This document shows positions 9,645 to 18,319 of a stretch of 24,914 nt of DNA, one piece after another (within the stretch, counting starts at the first letter, position 1; each line of letters begins with the position of its first letter). Both the position numbers and the translations under genes were made by a program. A model generated the notes under the pieces. It had not been told where the DNA came from. It saw only the letters and a list, made by a program, of their open reading frames with translations, and searched no databases. This stretch comes from Tidjanibacter sp. (GTDB lineage Bacteria; Bacteroidota; Bacteroidia; Bacteroidales; Rikenellaceae): NCBI GenBank assembly GCA_017630115.1, contig JAGBVY010000115.1:1-24914 (forward strand), given 5' to 3'.

Positions 9645-10340
9645 ATGGGCTACAAAATACTCCTTGTTGATGACGAACCCGACATCCTCGAATTTGTCGG
9701 ATTCAACCTTGAACGCGAAGGTTTTGAGGTACATACGGCCTCCAATGGACTGGAAGCCATTGAGAAGGCTCGCGAGATTATACCCCACTTGGTGCTGCTC
9801 GATGTGATGATGCCCGAGATGGACGGTATGCAGACCTGTAAGCACCTTAGGGAGATGCCGGAACTTCCGCACACAATCATCGTTTTCCTCTCGGCCCGAG
9901 GCGAAGACGAGTCACAACTGCTTGGTTTTGACATCGGTGCAGACGACTACATCACCAAACCCATCCACCCCAAACTGCTTGTCAGCCGCATCAAGGCCAT
10001 ACTCAAACGTGCCGAGAGCGTACACGACGAGGAGCGTGCAGAGGGTGCAATGGAGAGTTCTTCGGGTAGCAACGATGTGATTGGTATTGACACAGAGCGC
10101 TTTGTAGTCATTAAAAATGGCCAAGAACTTCTGCTCCCACGCAAAGAGTTTCAACTTATGTGCCTACTCTACTCCAAGCCTCACAAGGTATTCTCGCGCG
10201 AGGAAATTTACTCCTCCATTTGGGGCAGCGAGGTGATTGTGGGCGACCGCACTATTGACGTTCACATCCGCAAACTAAGAACCAAGATTGGCGAGGAGCA
10301 CATCGTGACCATCAAGGGTGTGGGCTACAAATTCCAATAA
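9645..10340 (+). CDS. Response regulator of the OmpR/PhoB type, no kinase nearby
   Basis: This 231-residue two-component regulator receives a phosphate from a histidine kinase and binds DNA. The receiver domain (residues 1-~120) has the acidic pair D9/D10, the phosphorylation site D53 in LLDVMMPEMDG, S83 in FLSARG and K105 in YITKP, so it should be active. The C-terminal winged helix (from ~135) shows the family pattern ELLLPRKEFQLMCLLYS, FSREEIYSSIWG and RTIDVHIRKLRTKIG, ending GVGYKF. No histidine kinase lies in the window, so it is an orphan here. It is followed 48 nt later by ackA on the same strand, without a terminator or a recognisable promoter between them. Cotranscription with the acid-forming genes is plausible but not shown. 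Confidence 0.95.
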   Translation: MGYKILLVDDEPDILEFVGFNLEREGFEVHTASNGLEAIEKAREIIPHLVLLDVMMPEMDGMQTCKHLREMPELPHTIIVFLSARGEDESQLLGFDIGADDYITKPIHPKLLVSRIKAILKRAESVHDEERAEGAMESSSGSNDVIGIDTERFVVIKNGQELLLPRKEFQLMCLLYSKPHKVFSREEIYSSIWGSEVIVGDRTIDVHIRKLRTKIGEEHIVTIKGVGYKFQ

Positions 10341-10388
10341 GAGAACGACAACAAATACGAATAATTAACATAAAATCGACTAAAAACA

Positions 10389-11606
10389 ATGGTAATTCTT
10401 GTACTTAACTGCGGTAGCAGCTCGATTAAATACCAAGTAATCGAGATGGCCGAGAGTGGCAATAGCCTCTTGGCTAAGGGCCTCGTGGAGCGCATCGGCA
10501 TTGAGGATGGCGTTCTGACTCATAAACCTACGGGTAAGGAGCCTGTAAAAACCGTAACCGACATTCCCGACCACACTGTGGGTATCGACCTTATCATCAA
10601 GGCCATCACCGACCCCGCACACGGCGTTATCGCCTCGCTCAACGAGCTTGACGCTGTGGGTCACCGCGTTGTTCACGGTGGCGAGCAGTTTAAGCAGAGT
10701 GCCCTGATTGACCAGAGCGTTATGGATATGGTGGAGGGTTGCGTAGACTTGGCTCCCCTGCACATCCCCGCCAACCTGAAAGGTATCTATGCCATCAACG
10801 AGCTTCTGCCCGGAGTGCCTCAGGTGGCCAACTTCGACACCGCTTTCCACCAGACTATGCCCGCCAAAGCTTTCCTCTATGGCATTCCTCGCCGCTACTA
10901 CGACGAGTATAGAGTAAGGGCCTATGGTTTCCACGGCACCAGCCACCGCTTTGTAGCCGAGGAGGCTGCCAAGATGGTTGGTCTTGACTTCACTAAGTCG
11001 AAAATCGTCACCTGCCACATTGGCAATGGTGGCTCTGTGACAGCTGTACTCAATGGCAAGAGCGTCGATACATCAATGGGTCTTACCCCCGTAGATGGCC
11101 TTATGATGGGTACTCGTTGCGGCTCTATCGACCCCGGTGTGCTCAACTTCATCCACACCAAAGAGGGTAAGAGTATGGAGGAGATTTGGAATCTGATAAA
11201 CAAAGAGTCGGGAATCTACGGTCTTTCGGGTGGTCTTTCGTCGGATATGCGCGACATTAGGGCCGCAGTAGAGGCTGGCAACCAAGTAGTTACCGAGGCC
11301 GAGGAGGCATACTTCTATCGTGTACGCAAACTTGTCGGCAGCTATGCAGCAGCTATGGGTGGCCTCGACCTGTTGGTATTCACTGGCGGCGTGGGTGAGA
11401 ATGGTCCTCAGCTCAGGGAGTACGTTTGCAAGGATATGGAGTTTATGGGCATCCAGTTCGACTCGGCGGCCAACGACGGCGTTAAGGGCCAAGACAAGGT
11501 GCTCTCGAAGGCCGATTCGAGGGTGAAAGTTGTGGTTATCGGCACCAACGAGGAGTTGGTTATCGCCACCGACACATACAACATCGTAAGCAAACTCGGC
11601 AAATAA
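10389..11606 (+). CDS. ackA: Acetate kinase
   Basis: AckA converts acetyl phosphate and ADP to acetate and ATP, the final energy-yielding step of acetate fermentation, and can run in reverse. At 405 residues it is full length. Visible family motifs of the acetate/sugar kinase fold are NCGSSSIKYQ at the start, HRVVHGGEQF, the phosphate-transfer region FDTAFHQTMP, FHGTSHRFV, the nucleotide-site motif GNGGSV and FTGGVGENGP near the end. The usual partner, phosphotransacetylase (pta), is not adjacent; instead ptb follows 49 nt downstream, then buk. Acetyl phosphate may come from a pta elsewhere, or Ptb may act on more than one acyl-CoA. Confidence 0.97.
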   Translation: MVILVLNCGSSSIKYQVIEMAESGNSLLAKGLVERIGIEDGVLTHKPTGKEPVKTVTDIPDHTVGIDLIIKAITDPAHGVIASLNELDAVGHRVVHGGEQFKQSALIDQSVMDMVEGCVDLAPLHIPANLKGIYAINELLPGVPQVANFDTAFHQTMPAKAFLYGIPRRYYDEYRVRAYGFHGTSHRFVAEEAAKMVGLDFTKSKIVTCHIGNGGSVTAVLNGKSVDTSMGLTPVDGLMMGTRCGSIDPGVLNFIHTKEGKSMEEIWNLINKESGIYGLSGGLSSDMRDIRAAVEAGNQVVTEAEEAYFYRVRKLVGSYAAAMGGLDLLVFTGGVGENGPQLREYVCKDMEFMGIQFDSAANDGVKGQDKVLSKADSRVKVVVIGTNEELVIATDTYNIVSKLGK

Positions 11607-11655
11607 ACATTTAGCAAAAAAATACACATTACTAAACTATAAACAACACCGAATT

Positions 11656-12558
11656 ATGATTAAACATTTGGAAGAGATTGTTGCCGCAGCGGTAGCTCGT
11701 GGTAAGAAGAAAATGATTGTTGCCTACGGTCAGGACACCCACTCGATTGGCGCAACCGATATGGCTATCAAAGCCGGCTTGGCAGAGGTAACTCTGGTGG
11801 GCGACCCCGAGGAGATTCGTCGTTCGTGCGAGGCCGAGGGCGTTGATATGAGCCAATACACCATCATCCCTGAGAGTGAGGATGTTAAAGCTGTGGAGAT
11901 TGCAGTTAAGGCTGTTCACAATGGCGAGTACGACGTGCTGATGAAAGGCGTTGTTCCTACTGACAAATATATGCGCGGTATTCTCAACAAAGAGTGGGGT
12001 CTGCTGCCCGCAGGCACTACCCTCAGCCACGTTACCGTATTGGAGGTTCCTGCCTATCACAAACTATTGGTAGTGAGCGACGTAGCAGTTCTCCCCTGCC
12101 CCAGCCTCGACCAGAAGAAACAGATTGCCAAATATCTCATCGAGATTGCCAACAACCTCGGTATTGAGCAGCCCAAAGTAGCTCTCTTGGCTCCCAGCGA
12201 GCAGCTGTTGCCTAAGGTAGTTAGCTCGGTAGAGGCAGCCGCCTTGTCGGAGATGGGTCAGAATGGCGAGTTGGGCAATGCCCTCTTCCAGGGTCCTTTG
12301 GCTCTCGACGTTGCTATCGACCCCGAGAGTGTGAAGATCAAGAAGCTCACCGGTCCTGTGGCTGGCGACGCCGACTGCTTGCTCTTCCCCAACTTGGAGA
12401 GTGGCAACATCTTCTTCAAGGCCTGCTCGAAATTTGCTGGTGCAGAGCTTGCAGCTATGGTTGCAGGTCCTACCGCTCCTTGCGTGCTGACCTCGCGTGG
12501 CGACTCGACTAAGACCAAACTTTACTCCATTGCACTAGCTTGTTTGTCGGCAAAATAG
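11656..12558 (+). CDS. ptb: Phosphate butyryltransferase
   Basis: Ptb exchanges CoA for phosphate on butyryl-CoA, giving butyryl phosphate for Buk. The 300-residue length and the single PTA/PTB domain fit phosphate butyryltransferase better than the longer phosphate acetyltransferase. Visible family stretches are VLMKGVVPTDKYMRGIL (residues ~94-110), a GPLALDVAID segment near 215-224 and a TSRGDS-type stretch near the C-terminus. The call rests on family resemblance and on buk lying directly downstream (39 nt). Substrates could also include isobutyryl- or valeryl-CoA from amino acid fermentation, because Ptb enzymes are often broad. No butyryl-CoA-forming genes are in the window. Confidence 0.93.
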   Translation: MIKHLEEIVAAAVARGKKKMIVAYGQDTHSIGATDMAIKAGLAEVTLVGDPEEIRRSCEAEGVDMSQYTIIPESEDVKAVEIAVKAVHNGEYDVLMKGVVPTDKYMRGILNKEWGLLPAGTTLSHVTVLEVPAYHKLLVVSDVAVLPCPSLDQKKQIAKYLIEIANNLGIEQPKVALLAPSEQLLPKVVSSVEAAALSEMGQNGELGNALFQGPLALDVAIDPESVKIKKLTGPVAGDADCLLFPNLESGNIFFKACSKFAGAELAAMVAGPTAPCVLTSRGDSTKTKLYSIALACLSAK

Positions 12559-12597
12559 TCTTTACACCACTAACACAAAACTACATACATAATAATT

Positions 12598-13674
12598 ATG
12601 GAGAAAGCATATAAAATTTTGACCATCAACCCCGGTTCGACTTCGACCAAGGTTGCTGTCTTTGAGAACGACAAAGAACTCTTCTCGACCACTCTTCGCC
12701 ATTCGAGCGAGGAGATTGGTCGCTACAAAACCATCCTCGACCAGCTCGATTTCCGTCGCGAGGTTATCCTTGCTGCCATCGAGGAGTCGGGTATTAAAAT
12801 AGCTGAGCTCGACGCTGTTATCGGTCGTGGCGGTCTGCTCAAACCCATCCCCAGTGGCACCTACGAGGTAAATGCTCAGATGATTGACGACATCAAAGAG
12901 CGCCCTGCCGGTCAGCACGCTTCCAACCTCGGCGCACTCTTGGCAAGCGAGATTGCCAAAATCGCTGGCGTTAAGGCCTACATTGCCGACCCCGTTGTTG
13001 TGGATGAGTTGCAGCCCGAGGCAAGGCTGACAGGTCTGCCCGAGTTGGAGCGCGCCTCCATTTTCCACGCTCTCAACCAGAAAGCTGTTGCTCGTGTCTA
13101 TGCCGAGAAGATTGGCAGGGAGTATGAGGAGCTCAACTTGGTTGTTGCACATATGGGTGGCGGTATCTCGATCGGTGCTCACCGCAAAGGCTTGGTTGTG
13201 GATGTAAACAACGCTCTCGATGGTGAGGGCCCATTCTCGCCCGAGAGGGCAGGTACTATGCCTGCACTCGCATTTGCAAAGATGTGTATGAGTGGCAAAT
13301 ATACTCTGCCTGAGATTGCCAAGATGATTAACGGCAAAGGCGGCGTTGTGGCCCACCTTAACACCAACGATATGCGCGAGGTGGAGAACCGTTACAACGC
13401 AGGCGACAAGGAGGCAATCCTCGTTGCTAACGCTATGGCCTATGGTGTTGGTAAGTTCATCGGTCAAATGATTGCCGTACTGAAAGGTCAAGTTGATGCA
13501 GTCATCCTCACCGGTGGTATTGCCTACGACAAGAACGTTGTGGGCTACATCAAGGAGATGATTGAGCCTATGGCGAAAGTTGTGGTTATGCCCGGCGAAA
13601 ATGAGTTGGAAGCACTTGCAATGAATGCTCAGCGAGTTTTGGAGGGCAAACTCACTCCCAAGGTGTACGAGTAG
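12598..13674 (+). CDS. buk: Butyrate kinase
   Basis: Buk makes butyrate and ATP from butyryl phosphate and ADP. It is a full-length (358-residue) member of the acetate/butyrate kinase family. Motifs include TINPGSTSTKVAVFEN at the N-terminus, GRGGLLKPIPSGTYEVN, HMGGGISIGAHRKG with DVNNALDGEGPFSPERAG, and ILTGGIAYD near the C-terminus. The GRGG and FSPERAG signatures separate it from AckA, its distant relative in the same unit. It ends in TAG just before a strong terminator at 13698-13732. Branched-chain acyl phosphates are possible additional substrates. Confidence 0.95.
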   Translation: MEKAYKILTINPGSTSTKVAVFENDKELFSTTLRHSSEEIGRYKTILDQLDFRREVILAAIEESGIKIAELDAVIGRGGLLKPIPSGTYEVNAQMIDDIKERPAGQHASNLGALLASEIAKIAGVKAYIADPVVVDELQPEARLTGLPELERASIFHALNQKAVARVYAEKIGREYEELNLVVAHMGGGISIGAHRKGLVVDVNNALDGEGPFSPERAGTMPALAFAKMCMSGKYTLPEIAKMINGKGGVVAHLNTNDMREVENRYNAGDKEAILVANAMAYGVGKFIGQMIAVLKGQVDAVILTGGIAYDKNVVGYIKEMIEPMAKVVVMPGENELEALAMNAQRVLEGKLTPKVYE

Positions 13675-13697
13675 GATTTCCCTACAAGATACCAAAC

Positions 13698-13732
13698 AAA
13701 GTAAGGCTACCGCTGGGCGGTAGCCTTACTTT
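13698..13732. terminator. Bidirectional terminator after buk
   Basis: A 15-bp perfect stem (AAAGTAAGGCTACCG / CGGTAGCCTTACTTT) with a 5-nt loop lies between the convergent buk and flippase genes, with A and T tracts on the two sides. Confidence 0.9.
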
Positions 13733-13749
13733 ATATCAAGACACTTAAC

Positions 13750-15213
13750 TTACTTTCTACGAGGCATATAGCCCACCAAAATCTCCTTCAATTCTCGCCA
13801 AGCCTCCAAGTGCAAAAGTTCCGAGAGCAGAGCGTAGAATCCTGCGCCAAGCACAATCTTAGCCACAAATACTATCCACAGCGGCACACCAATCAAAGCG
13901 CCCACCGCCCCCAGAGCCCAGACAAAGGCGACCATAAGAGCTGTAATGGCAACATAGGGCAAAATATCCTTCGCTCTGGCCCAAAGTGTCCACCCCGCAA
14001 CATAGCGTCGGGCCGTAAGGCAGTTGATGGTCATATCCGACACAAATATAGCCACCTGACCCCACGCAATAGCCTCCACACTAATAGGTATAGTAATAGC
14101 TAAGATAGCGGTAGCTATCAGCTTCTTAATGAACTCTATACGGAAAATTGTATTGCCATCGTCGCAAACCTTCACAAGGTTGAACGAGATGACCGACAAG
14201 GGTGCGAGCAGACCTCCGAGGCTTAGAATCCTCAGGTAGGGGACAGCAGGCAACCACACCTCTGGCAACAACACGCGGAACATATCCTCAGCCACCGCAA
14301 TCAGGCCGCTCATCAAGGGCAACATCACAAAGGCCCAAATGAGATATACCTTGCGGGCATTTTGCAACAATTTCACCTTATCGTCACGCTGACGCGAGAA
14401 GGCCGAGAAGGTCACACCCAGCACAGCCATAATTGTGGAGGTTACGGGCATCTCCTTGATTTTGTTGCCCCTATCGTAATAGCCCAAGTCGGCCTTGGTA
14501 TAGAATTTACCGATGAAGAGGTTGGAAATCTGATAATAGACATTGCTCACCAAGTCGCTCAGAAGTATGCGCGAGCCATAACGAAACATCACCCTGATGC
14601 GCTCCATTGAGAATACCAAGCGAGGACGCCAACGACTACCCCACCACATCAACACCGTCTTAACAACCACTACGCCAATGCGCTGACCAACCAACGACCA
14701 TACACCCAAACCCCTGATAGCCATCCAAATAGCCACAATGCTCGACACCAAATTGGCCAACAACACATAGAGCGAAAGGCTCTTAAACTCCATTGTGCGT
14801 TGCAATATAGCGTTCTGGATGTTGGAGAAAGAGTTGATTGGGATAAGTAGGTAGAGCACCGGAGCTATGAGCGAAAAGTCGGGCGCTCCAAAAAATCGCC
14901 CGCAAGCGGGAGCAATAGCCACCAAAGTGGCGTATAGCAACAGCGAAATGGCTATATTAACGTAGAATACCGATGAGTAATCGACATCATCGACATCCTT
15001 TTTGCGGATCAAGGCCTGCGAGAAACCACTATCAACCAGAGGCATAAGTATGGCAGGGAAAGCCGCTACAATAGCCATAAGTCCGTAGTCCTCAGGCGAT
15101 AGCAAGCTCAGAAGCACAAGGCTCACAACAAGTTGCAGCAGGGCCGAGCAGATTTTCTCCACCGTTGACCACGCCACACCTTTGACGACTTTATGTTTCA
15201 GCTCGGTTGCCAT
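13750..15213 (-). CDS. Polysaccharide flippase (Wzx-like, MOP superfamily)
   Basis: This 487-residue protein is predicted to span the membrane many times and to move lipid-linked oligosaccharides across the inner membrane. The N-terminus KHKVVKGVAWSTVEK and the following segment LSPEDYGLMAIVAAFPAIL are characteristic of the WzxC-like polysaccharide biosynthesis transporters. Other typical parts are FSQALIRKKDVD and the stretch FYTKADLGYYDRGNKIKEMP. ATG at 15213 was preferred over an in-frame TTG at 15225. No sugar-transferase genes flank it, so it is not in an obvious polysaccharide cluster; it follows a divIC-like gene by 28 nt and is last in the hpt unit. The substrate is unknown. Confidence 0.88.
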   Translation of the reverse strand: MATELKHKVVKGVAWSTVEKICSALLQLVVSLVLLSLLSPEDYGLMAIVAAFPAILMPLVDSGFSQALIRKKDVDDVDYSSVFYVNIAISLLLYATLVAIAPACGRFFGAPDFSLIAPVLYLLIPINSFSNIQNAILQRTMEFKSLSLYVLLANLVSSIVAIWMAIRGLGVWSLVGQRIGVVVVKTVLMWWGSRWRPRLVFSMERIRVMFRYGSRILLSDLVSNVYYQISNLFIGKFYTKADLGYYDRGNKIKEMPVTSTIMAVLGVTFSAFSRQRDDKVKLLQNARKVYLIWAFVMLPLMSGLIAVAEDMFRVLLPEVWLPAVPYLRILSLGGLLAPLSVISFNLVKVCDDGNTIFRIEFIKKLIATAILAITIPISVEAIAWGQVAIFVSDMTINCLTARRYVAGWTLWARAKDILPYVAITALMVAFVWALGAVGALIGVPLWIVFVAKIVLGAGFYALLSELLHLEAWRELKEILVGYMPRRK

Positions 15214-15241
15214 CTCTCCTACCAACTATTCTACTGACCCA

Positions 15242-15559
15242 CTACTCCACAATGAAAAGCTGCTCGTCGGCAGAGTGCATCAAGTGTTTCTCGCGGGCAT
15301 ACTTTTCTAAGTATTCGTCGGTCTTAACATTCTCCAAGAACACACTATCTTCCTCAATCTGAGCCTCGTAGCGTTCAATTTCACGATGAAGTCGGCCAAC
15401 CGTCTCTTTGGCTTTGAGGTAGTTGGGTAGTTTGGTATTGGAGAAGAACAGCACAGCCACAACGAAAAACAACGTCGCAACAATCCAGTACCAGTATTTT
15501 TTCAGAAAACTCTTCACAGTTTTTACATATTGGTACACCACCCTCTCGCGCCCGTCCAA
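15242..15559 (-). CDS. Septum formation initiator family protein (DivIC/FtsB-like)
   Basis: This small bitopic cell-division protein has about 105 residues. A short cytoplasmic head is followed by one membrane segment (YWYWIVATLFFVVAVLFF, ~22-39) and a coiled coil (ETVGRLHREIERYEAQIEEDS). The C-terminal signature EYLEKYAREKHLMHSADEQLF is typical of the family. FtsB/DivIC proteins join FtsL and FtsQ in the divisome. The start is uncertain: TTG at 15559 is used here, and GTG at 15541 or 15538 are alternatives; all keep the membrane segment. It lies 27 nt after hpt. Confidence 0.88.
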   Translation of the reverse strand: MDGRERVVYQYVKTVKSFLKKYWYWIVATLFFVVAVLFFSNTKLPNYLKAKETVGRLHREIERYEAQIEEDSVFLENVKTDEYLEKYAREKHLMHSADEQLFIVE

Positions 15560-15586
15560 CGGCGAGCCACTGAGGGCAAGTAGATT

Positions 15587-16144
15587 CTACTCCGTTACGA
15601 TTGTGTAAATATCTTTTAGATTACGACCCAACTCGTCGTAGTCCAGACCGAAGCCAACGATGAAATCGTCGGGAATGTCGAGTGCGCGATACTTAACCTC
15701 GTAGTCTTTGGTAAATTTGGTGGGTTTGAAGAGCAGAGTTGCAATCTGTACGCTTGCAGGGTTGTGGCCCGAGAGCGAACGCAACAGGTGCTCCATACTC
15801 TCACCCGTATCCACAACGTCTTCAACAACAATAATATGGCGTCCCTCTATATTGTTGCGCAAACCAATGAGTTCCTGTACCTTACCAGTCGATGCTGTGC
15901 CTACATAGGAGGCGAGTTTTACAAACGAAATCTCGCAGTCGATGTTAATCTTCTGCATCAACTCGCTAGTGAACATAAATGCACCATTGAGCACACCGAG
16001 GAAGAGAGGAGTTTCAAGCTCTTTGTAATCCTCATTGATTCGGTCGGCTACTTTCTGGATTGCATCGTTGAGCTCAGCATAGGGGATGGAGAGTTCAAAG
16101 GTTTTGTCGTGCAAAACGACTCTTGGCAGTTTATTTTGGCTCAT
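15587..16144 (-). CDS. hpt: Hypoxanthine phosphoribosyltransferase
   Basis: Hpt salvages hypoxanthine or guanine by adding ribose phosphate from PRPP. The 185 residues include the PRPP-binding motif VVEDVVDTGESM (~106-117) with the conserved acidic pair, and the FLGVLNGAFMF segment (~48-58) typical of the family. The purine-binding end IPDDFIVGFGLDYDELGRNL matches bacterial Hpt enzymes. It is the first gene of the unit hpt-divIC-flippase and diverges from zupT. Confidence 0.96.
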   Translation of the reverse strand: MSQNKLPRVVLHDKTFELSIPYAELNDAIQKVADRINEDYKELETPLFLGVLNGAFMFTSELMQKINIDCEISFVKLASYVGTASTGKVQELIGLRNNIEGRHIIVVEDVVDTGESMEHLLRSLSGHNPASVQIATLLFKPTKFTKDYEVKYRALDIPDDFIVGFGLDYDELGRNLKDIYTIVTE

Positions 16145-16218
16145 AGCTTATTACAAATTATATTGGTTACACATATTTATCATAGTTTTTGTTCTACACT
16201 TTCTTGGAAGAAAATGTA

Positions 16219-16234
16219 TATATTTGCAAAGTTA
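16219..16234. promoter_or_regulatory. Adjoining divergent -7 elements between hpt and zupT
   Basis: TATATTTG on the plus strand (16219-16226) directly abuts TAACTTTG read on the minus strand (16234-16227). Each matches TAnnTTTG, so the 16 bp form an imperfect palindrome. The plus element lies 19 nt before the zupT ATG, so its leader is very short; the minus element lies about 80 nt before hpt. Neither has a TTTG at ideal spacing, so use of both is inferred. Confidence 0.45.
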
Positions 16235-16245
16235 ATAAAATTTCT

Positions 16246-17064
16246 ATGAACGATAACACATTATTTGCGCTTTTCCTCACACTATTTGCAGGATTGGCCA
16301 CCGGAATAGGAAGTTTGATTGGTTTTATGGCCCGCAAGACCAACAAAAAATTCCTCTGTTTTTCGTTGGGCCTCTCGGCCGGCGTGATGATTTACATCTC
16401 TTTTATGGAGATGTTGCACTCCTCGCGCTTAGCTTTGGCCGACTTCTACGGCTCACAAAGAGGTGGCGATGCCATCACCGCCCTACTCTTCTTCGGCGGC
16501 ATACTCTAGGCAGGCCTGATAGACCGCCTCATACCCGAGAGCGAAAACCCCCACGAGCTACACAACATTGAGGAGATGAATGGCGAGGATAACCAAAGCC
16601 ACCACCACGCCAGTCGCAAACTCCGCCACGCAGGCATATTCAGCGCCCTCGCACTTGCCATACACAACTTTCCAGAGGGCATTGCCACCTTCATCACCTC
16701 CTACACCGACATTGGAGCTGGCATAGCCATAGCAGTTGCTGTTGCCATTCACAACATCCCCGAGGGCATTGCCGTATCGGTACCAATATACCACGCCACA
16801 GGCAGTCGCCGCAAGGCTTTCTGGTACTCCTTCTTCTCGGGCTTTGCCGAGCCTATTGGGGCTATTGTTGCGTGGCTCATACTGCTACCCTTCATCACCC
16901 CCGCGCTTGTTAGCTGCACTATGGCCGTTGTGGCAGGTATAATGATTTATATAGCTCTGGATGAGCTACTTCCCGCCACCCACTACTACGGTGAAAACCA
17001 CACCGCCCTCTACGGACTCTTCATCGGTATGGCAATTATGGCCCTAAGCCTACTGATACTCTAA
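16246..17064 (+). pseudogene. zupT: ZIP-family metal transporter (ZupT-like) with in-frame TAG
   Basis: ZupT imports zinc and other divalent metals. The frame from ATG 16246 to 17064 is in register throughout but carries TAG at 16507-16509 (codon 88 of 272). Before it, residues 1-87 match the family start (LFAGLATGIGSLIGFMARK and LSAGVMIYISFMEML). After it come AGLIDRLIPESENPHEL, then the metal-site helices HNFPEGIATF and HNIPEGIAVSV, and the end of the transporter. The TAG lies in the third membrane helix, where relatives usually have a hydrophobic residue. The pieces are 16246-16509 and 16510-17064, with a possible internal restart ATG at 16576. A single T-to-A change (TTG to TAG) would explain it. 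TAG is a normal stop in buk and the AraC-type gene here, so general recoding is unlikely. Confidence 0.85.
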
Positions 17065-17078
17065 GGGTAAGACCAAAC

Positions 17079-17120
17079 AAGAAAGTGGGCATCCTCTTTT
17101 ACGGGGATGCCCACTTTCTT
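17079..17120. terminator. Bidirectional terminator between zupT and rnfA
   Basis: A 16-bp perfect stem (AAGAAAGTGGGCATCC / GGATGCCCACTTTCTT) with a 10-nt loop lies between convergent zupT and the rnf unit, with A- and T-rich flanks. Confidence 0.9.
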
Positions 17121-17136
17121 ATTATTGGTAAGCCGC

Positions 17137-17709
17137 TTACACAAGACCCGAAAAGCCCATAAATGCCAGAGCCAAAATACCGGCCGTGATAAGTGCAATA
17201 GGCACACCCTTGACTGCTTTGGGCACGCCCGTAATCTCCAAGCGCTCCCTCAAACCTGCCATAATCACCAGCGCCAAAGCAAAGCCCAATGCAATGGAGG
17301 TGGCATAGACAACCGACTCCAAAAGGTTGTACTCCTTCTGCACCAGCAGCAGAGCCACACCTAGCACAGCGCAGTTGGTGGTAATCAGAGGGAGGAAAAT
17401 TCCGAGCGCCTGATAGAGTGCAGGGGAGATCTTCTTCAAAACAATCTCCACCATCTGCACCAGAGCCGCAATTACCAAAATAAAGACAATCGTCTGCATA
17501 TACTCCATACCCAGAGGCACAAGCACATAGTATTGGAGCAAATATACAACGAGCGACGAAATAGCCATAACAAAGGTCACAGCTGCGCCCATACCTGCGG
17601 CAGTGCCCACCTTATTGGAAACGCCCAAGAAGGGGCAAATACCCAGCGACTGCGAAAAAACAACGTTATTCGCAAAAATCGAACCTATAATGATTGCAAA
17701 AAGTTCCAT
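17137..17709 (-). CDS. rnfA: Rnf complex subunit RnfA
   Basis: RnfA is an integral membrane subunit of the ion-translocating ferredoxin:NAD+ oxidoreductase. Its 190 residues form about six membrane helices and start with the family pattern [20 protein letters not shown]. The cysteine segments [10 protein letters not shown] (~22-31) and [11 protein letters not shown] (~109-119) match those known to help hold an iron-sulfur cluster at the RnfA/RnfE interface. It is the last gene of the rnf unit, 5 nt after rnfE, and precedes a terminator. Confidence 0.97.
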   Translation of the reverse strand: MELFAIIIGSIFANNVVFSQSLGICPFLGVSNKVGTAAGMGAAVTFVMAISSLVVYLLQYYVLVPLGMEYMQTIVFILVIAALVQMVEIVLKKISPALYQALGIFLPLITTNCAVLGVALLLVQKEYNLLESVVYATSIALGFALALVIMAGLRERLEITGVPKAVKGVPIALITAGILALAFMGFSGLV

Positions 17710-17714
17710 ACTCG

Positions 17715-18305
17715 TTAGTTGGTTTTAGCAGTTAATCTACGGAAAAGAATCATAAGGTAGCCAAGCACAAAGAATGCACCGGGCGAGAGAACAAACACCA
17801 AAGCGCCCCCACCCTGCCAAATATCCATACCAAATATCTGACCATTGCCAAGCACCTCGCGCACAATACCAATGGCTGTGAGCGACAGGGTGAAGCCCAG
17901 ACCGATACCCAGACCGTCGAGAGCCGAAGCCCACACACCGTTTTTCGATGCGAAAGCCTCCGCACGACCCAAGATAATACAGTTCACAACAATCAGAGGA
18001 ATGAACACGCCCAGAGTGTTATACAAATCCTGCACATAAGCCTGCATAAGTAGCTGAACAACAGTCACAAATGACGAGATAACAACAATATATGCAGGGA
18101 TGCGCACCTTGTCAGGAATGACGCTTTTCAGGAGCGAAATAACGATATTGGACATCACAAGCACAAACAAGGTTGCAACACCCATACCCATACCATTCAG
18201 GGCCGAAGTGGTTGTGGCCAACGTAGGACACATACCCAAAACCAACACAAAGGTTGGGTTATTCTTCAATATACCGTCTGTAAAGACTTTCAAATTTTTA
18301 CCCAT
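17715..18305 (-). CDS. rnfE: Rnf complex subunit RnfE
   Basis: RnfE is the second RnfA/RnfE-type membrane subunit, with 196 residues and about six helices. It pairs with RnfA in opposite topology. The matching cysteine segments are [11 protein letters not shown] (~23-33) and [14 protein letters not shown], and the start [13 protein letters not shown] is typical. It lies 14 nt after rnfG and 5 nt before rnfA. Confidence 0.97.
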   Translation of the reverse strand: MGKNLKVFTDGILKNNPTFVLVLGMCPTLATTTSALNGMGMGVATLFVLVMSNIVISLLKSVIPDKVRIPAYIVVISSFVTVVQLLMQAYVQDLYNTLGVFIPLIVVNCIILGRAEAFASKNGVWASALDGLGIGLGFTLSLTAIGIVREVLGNGQIFGMDIWQGGGALVFVLSPGAFFVLGYLMILFRRLTAKTN

Positions 18306-18319
18306 AACTATCTACAATT

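Noticed and set aside
12562..13695. 377-codon open frame on the minus strand
   Set aside because: It mirrors buk almost completely and shows no recognisable domain; buk is a clear kinase.
16507..16509. TAG in zupT as genuine stop-codon recoding (for example pyrrolysine or a TAG-recoded genome)
   Set aside because: TAG terminates buk and the AraC-type gene in this window, and nothing near the site suggests a recoding signal; nonsense mutation or error is simpler.
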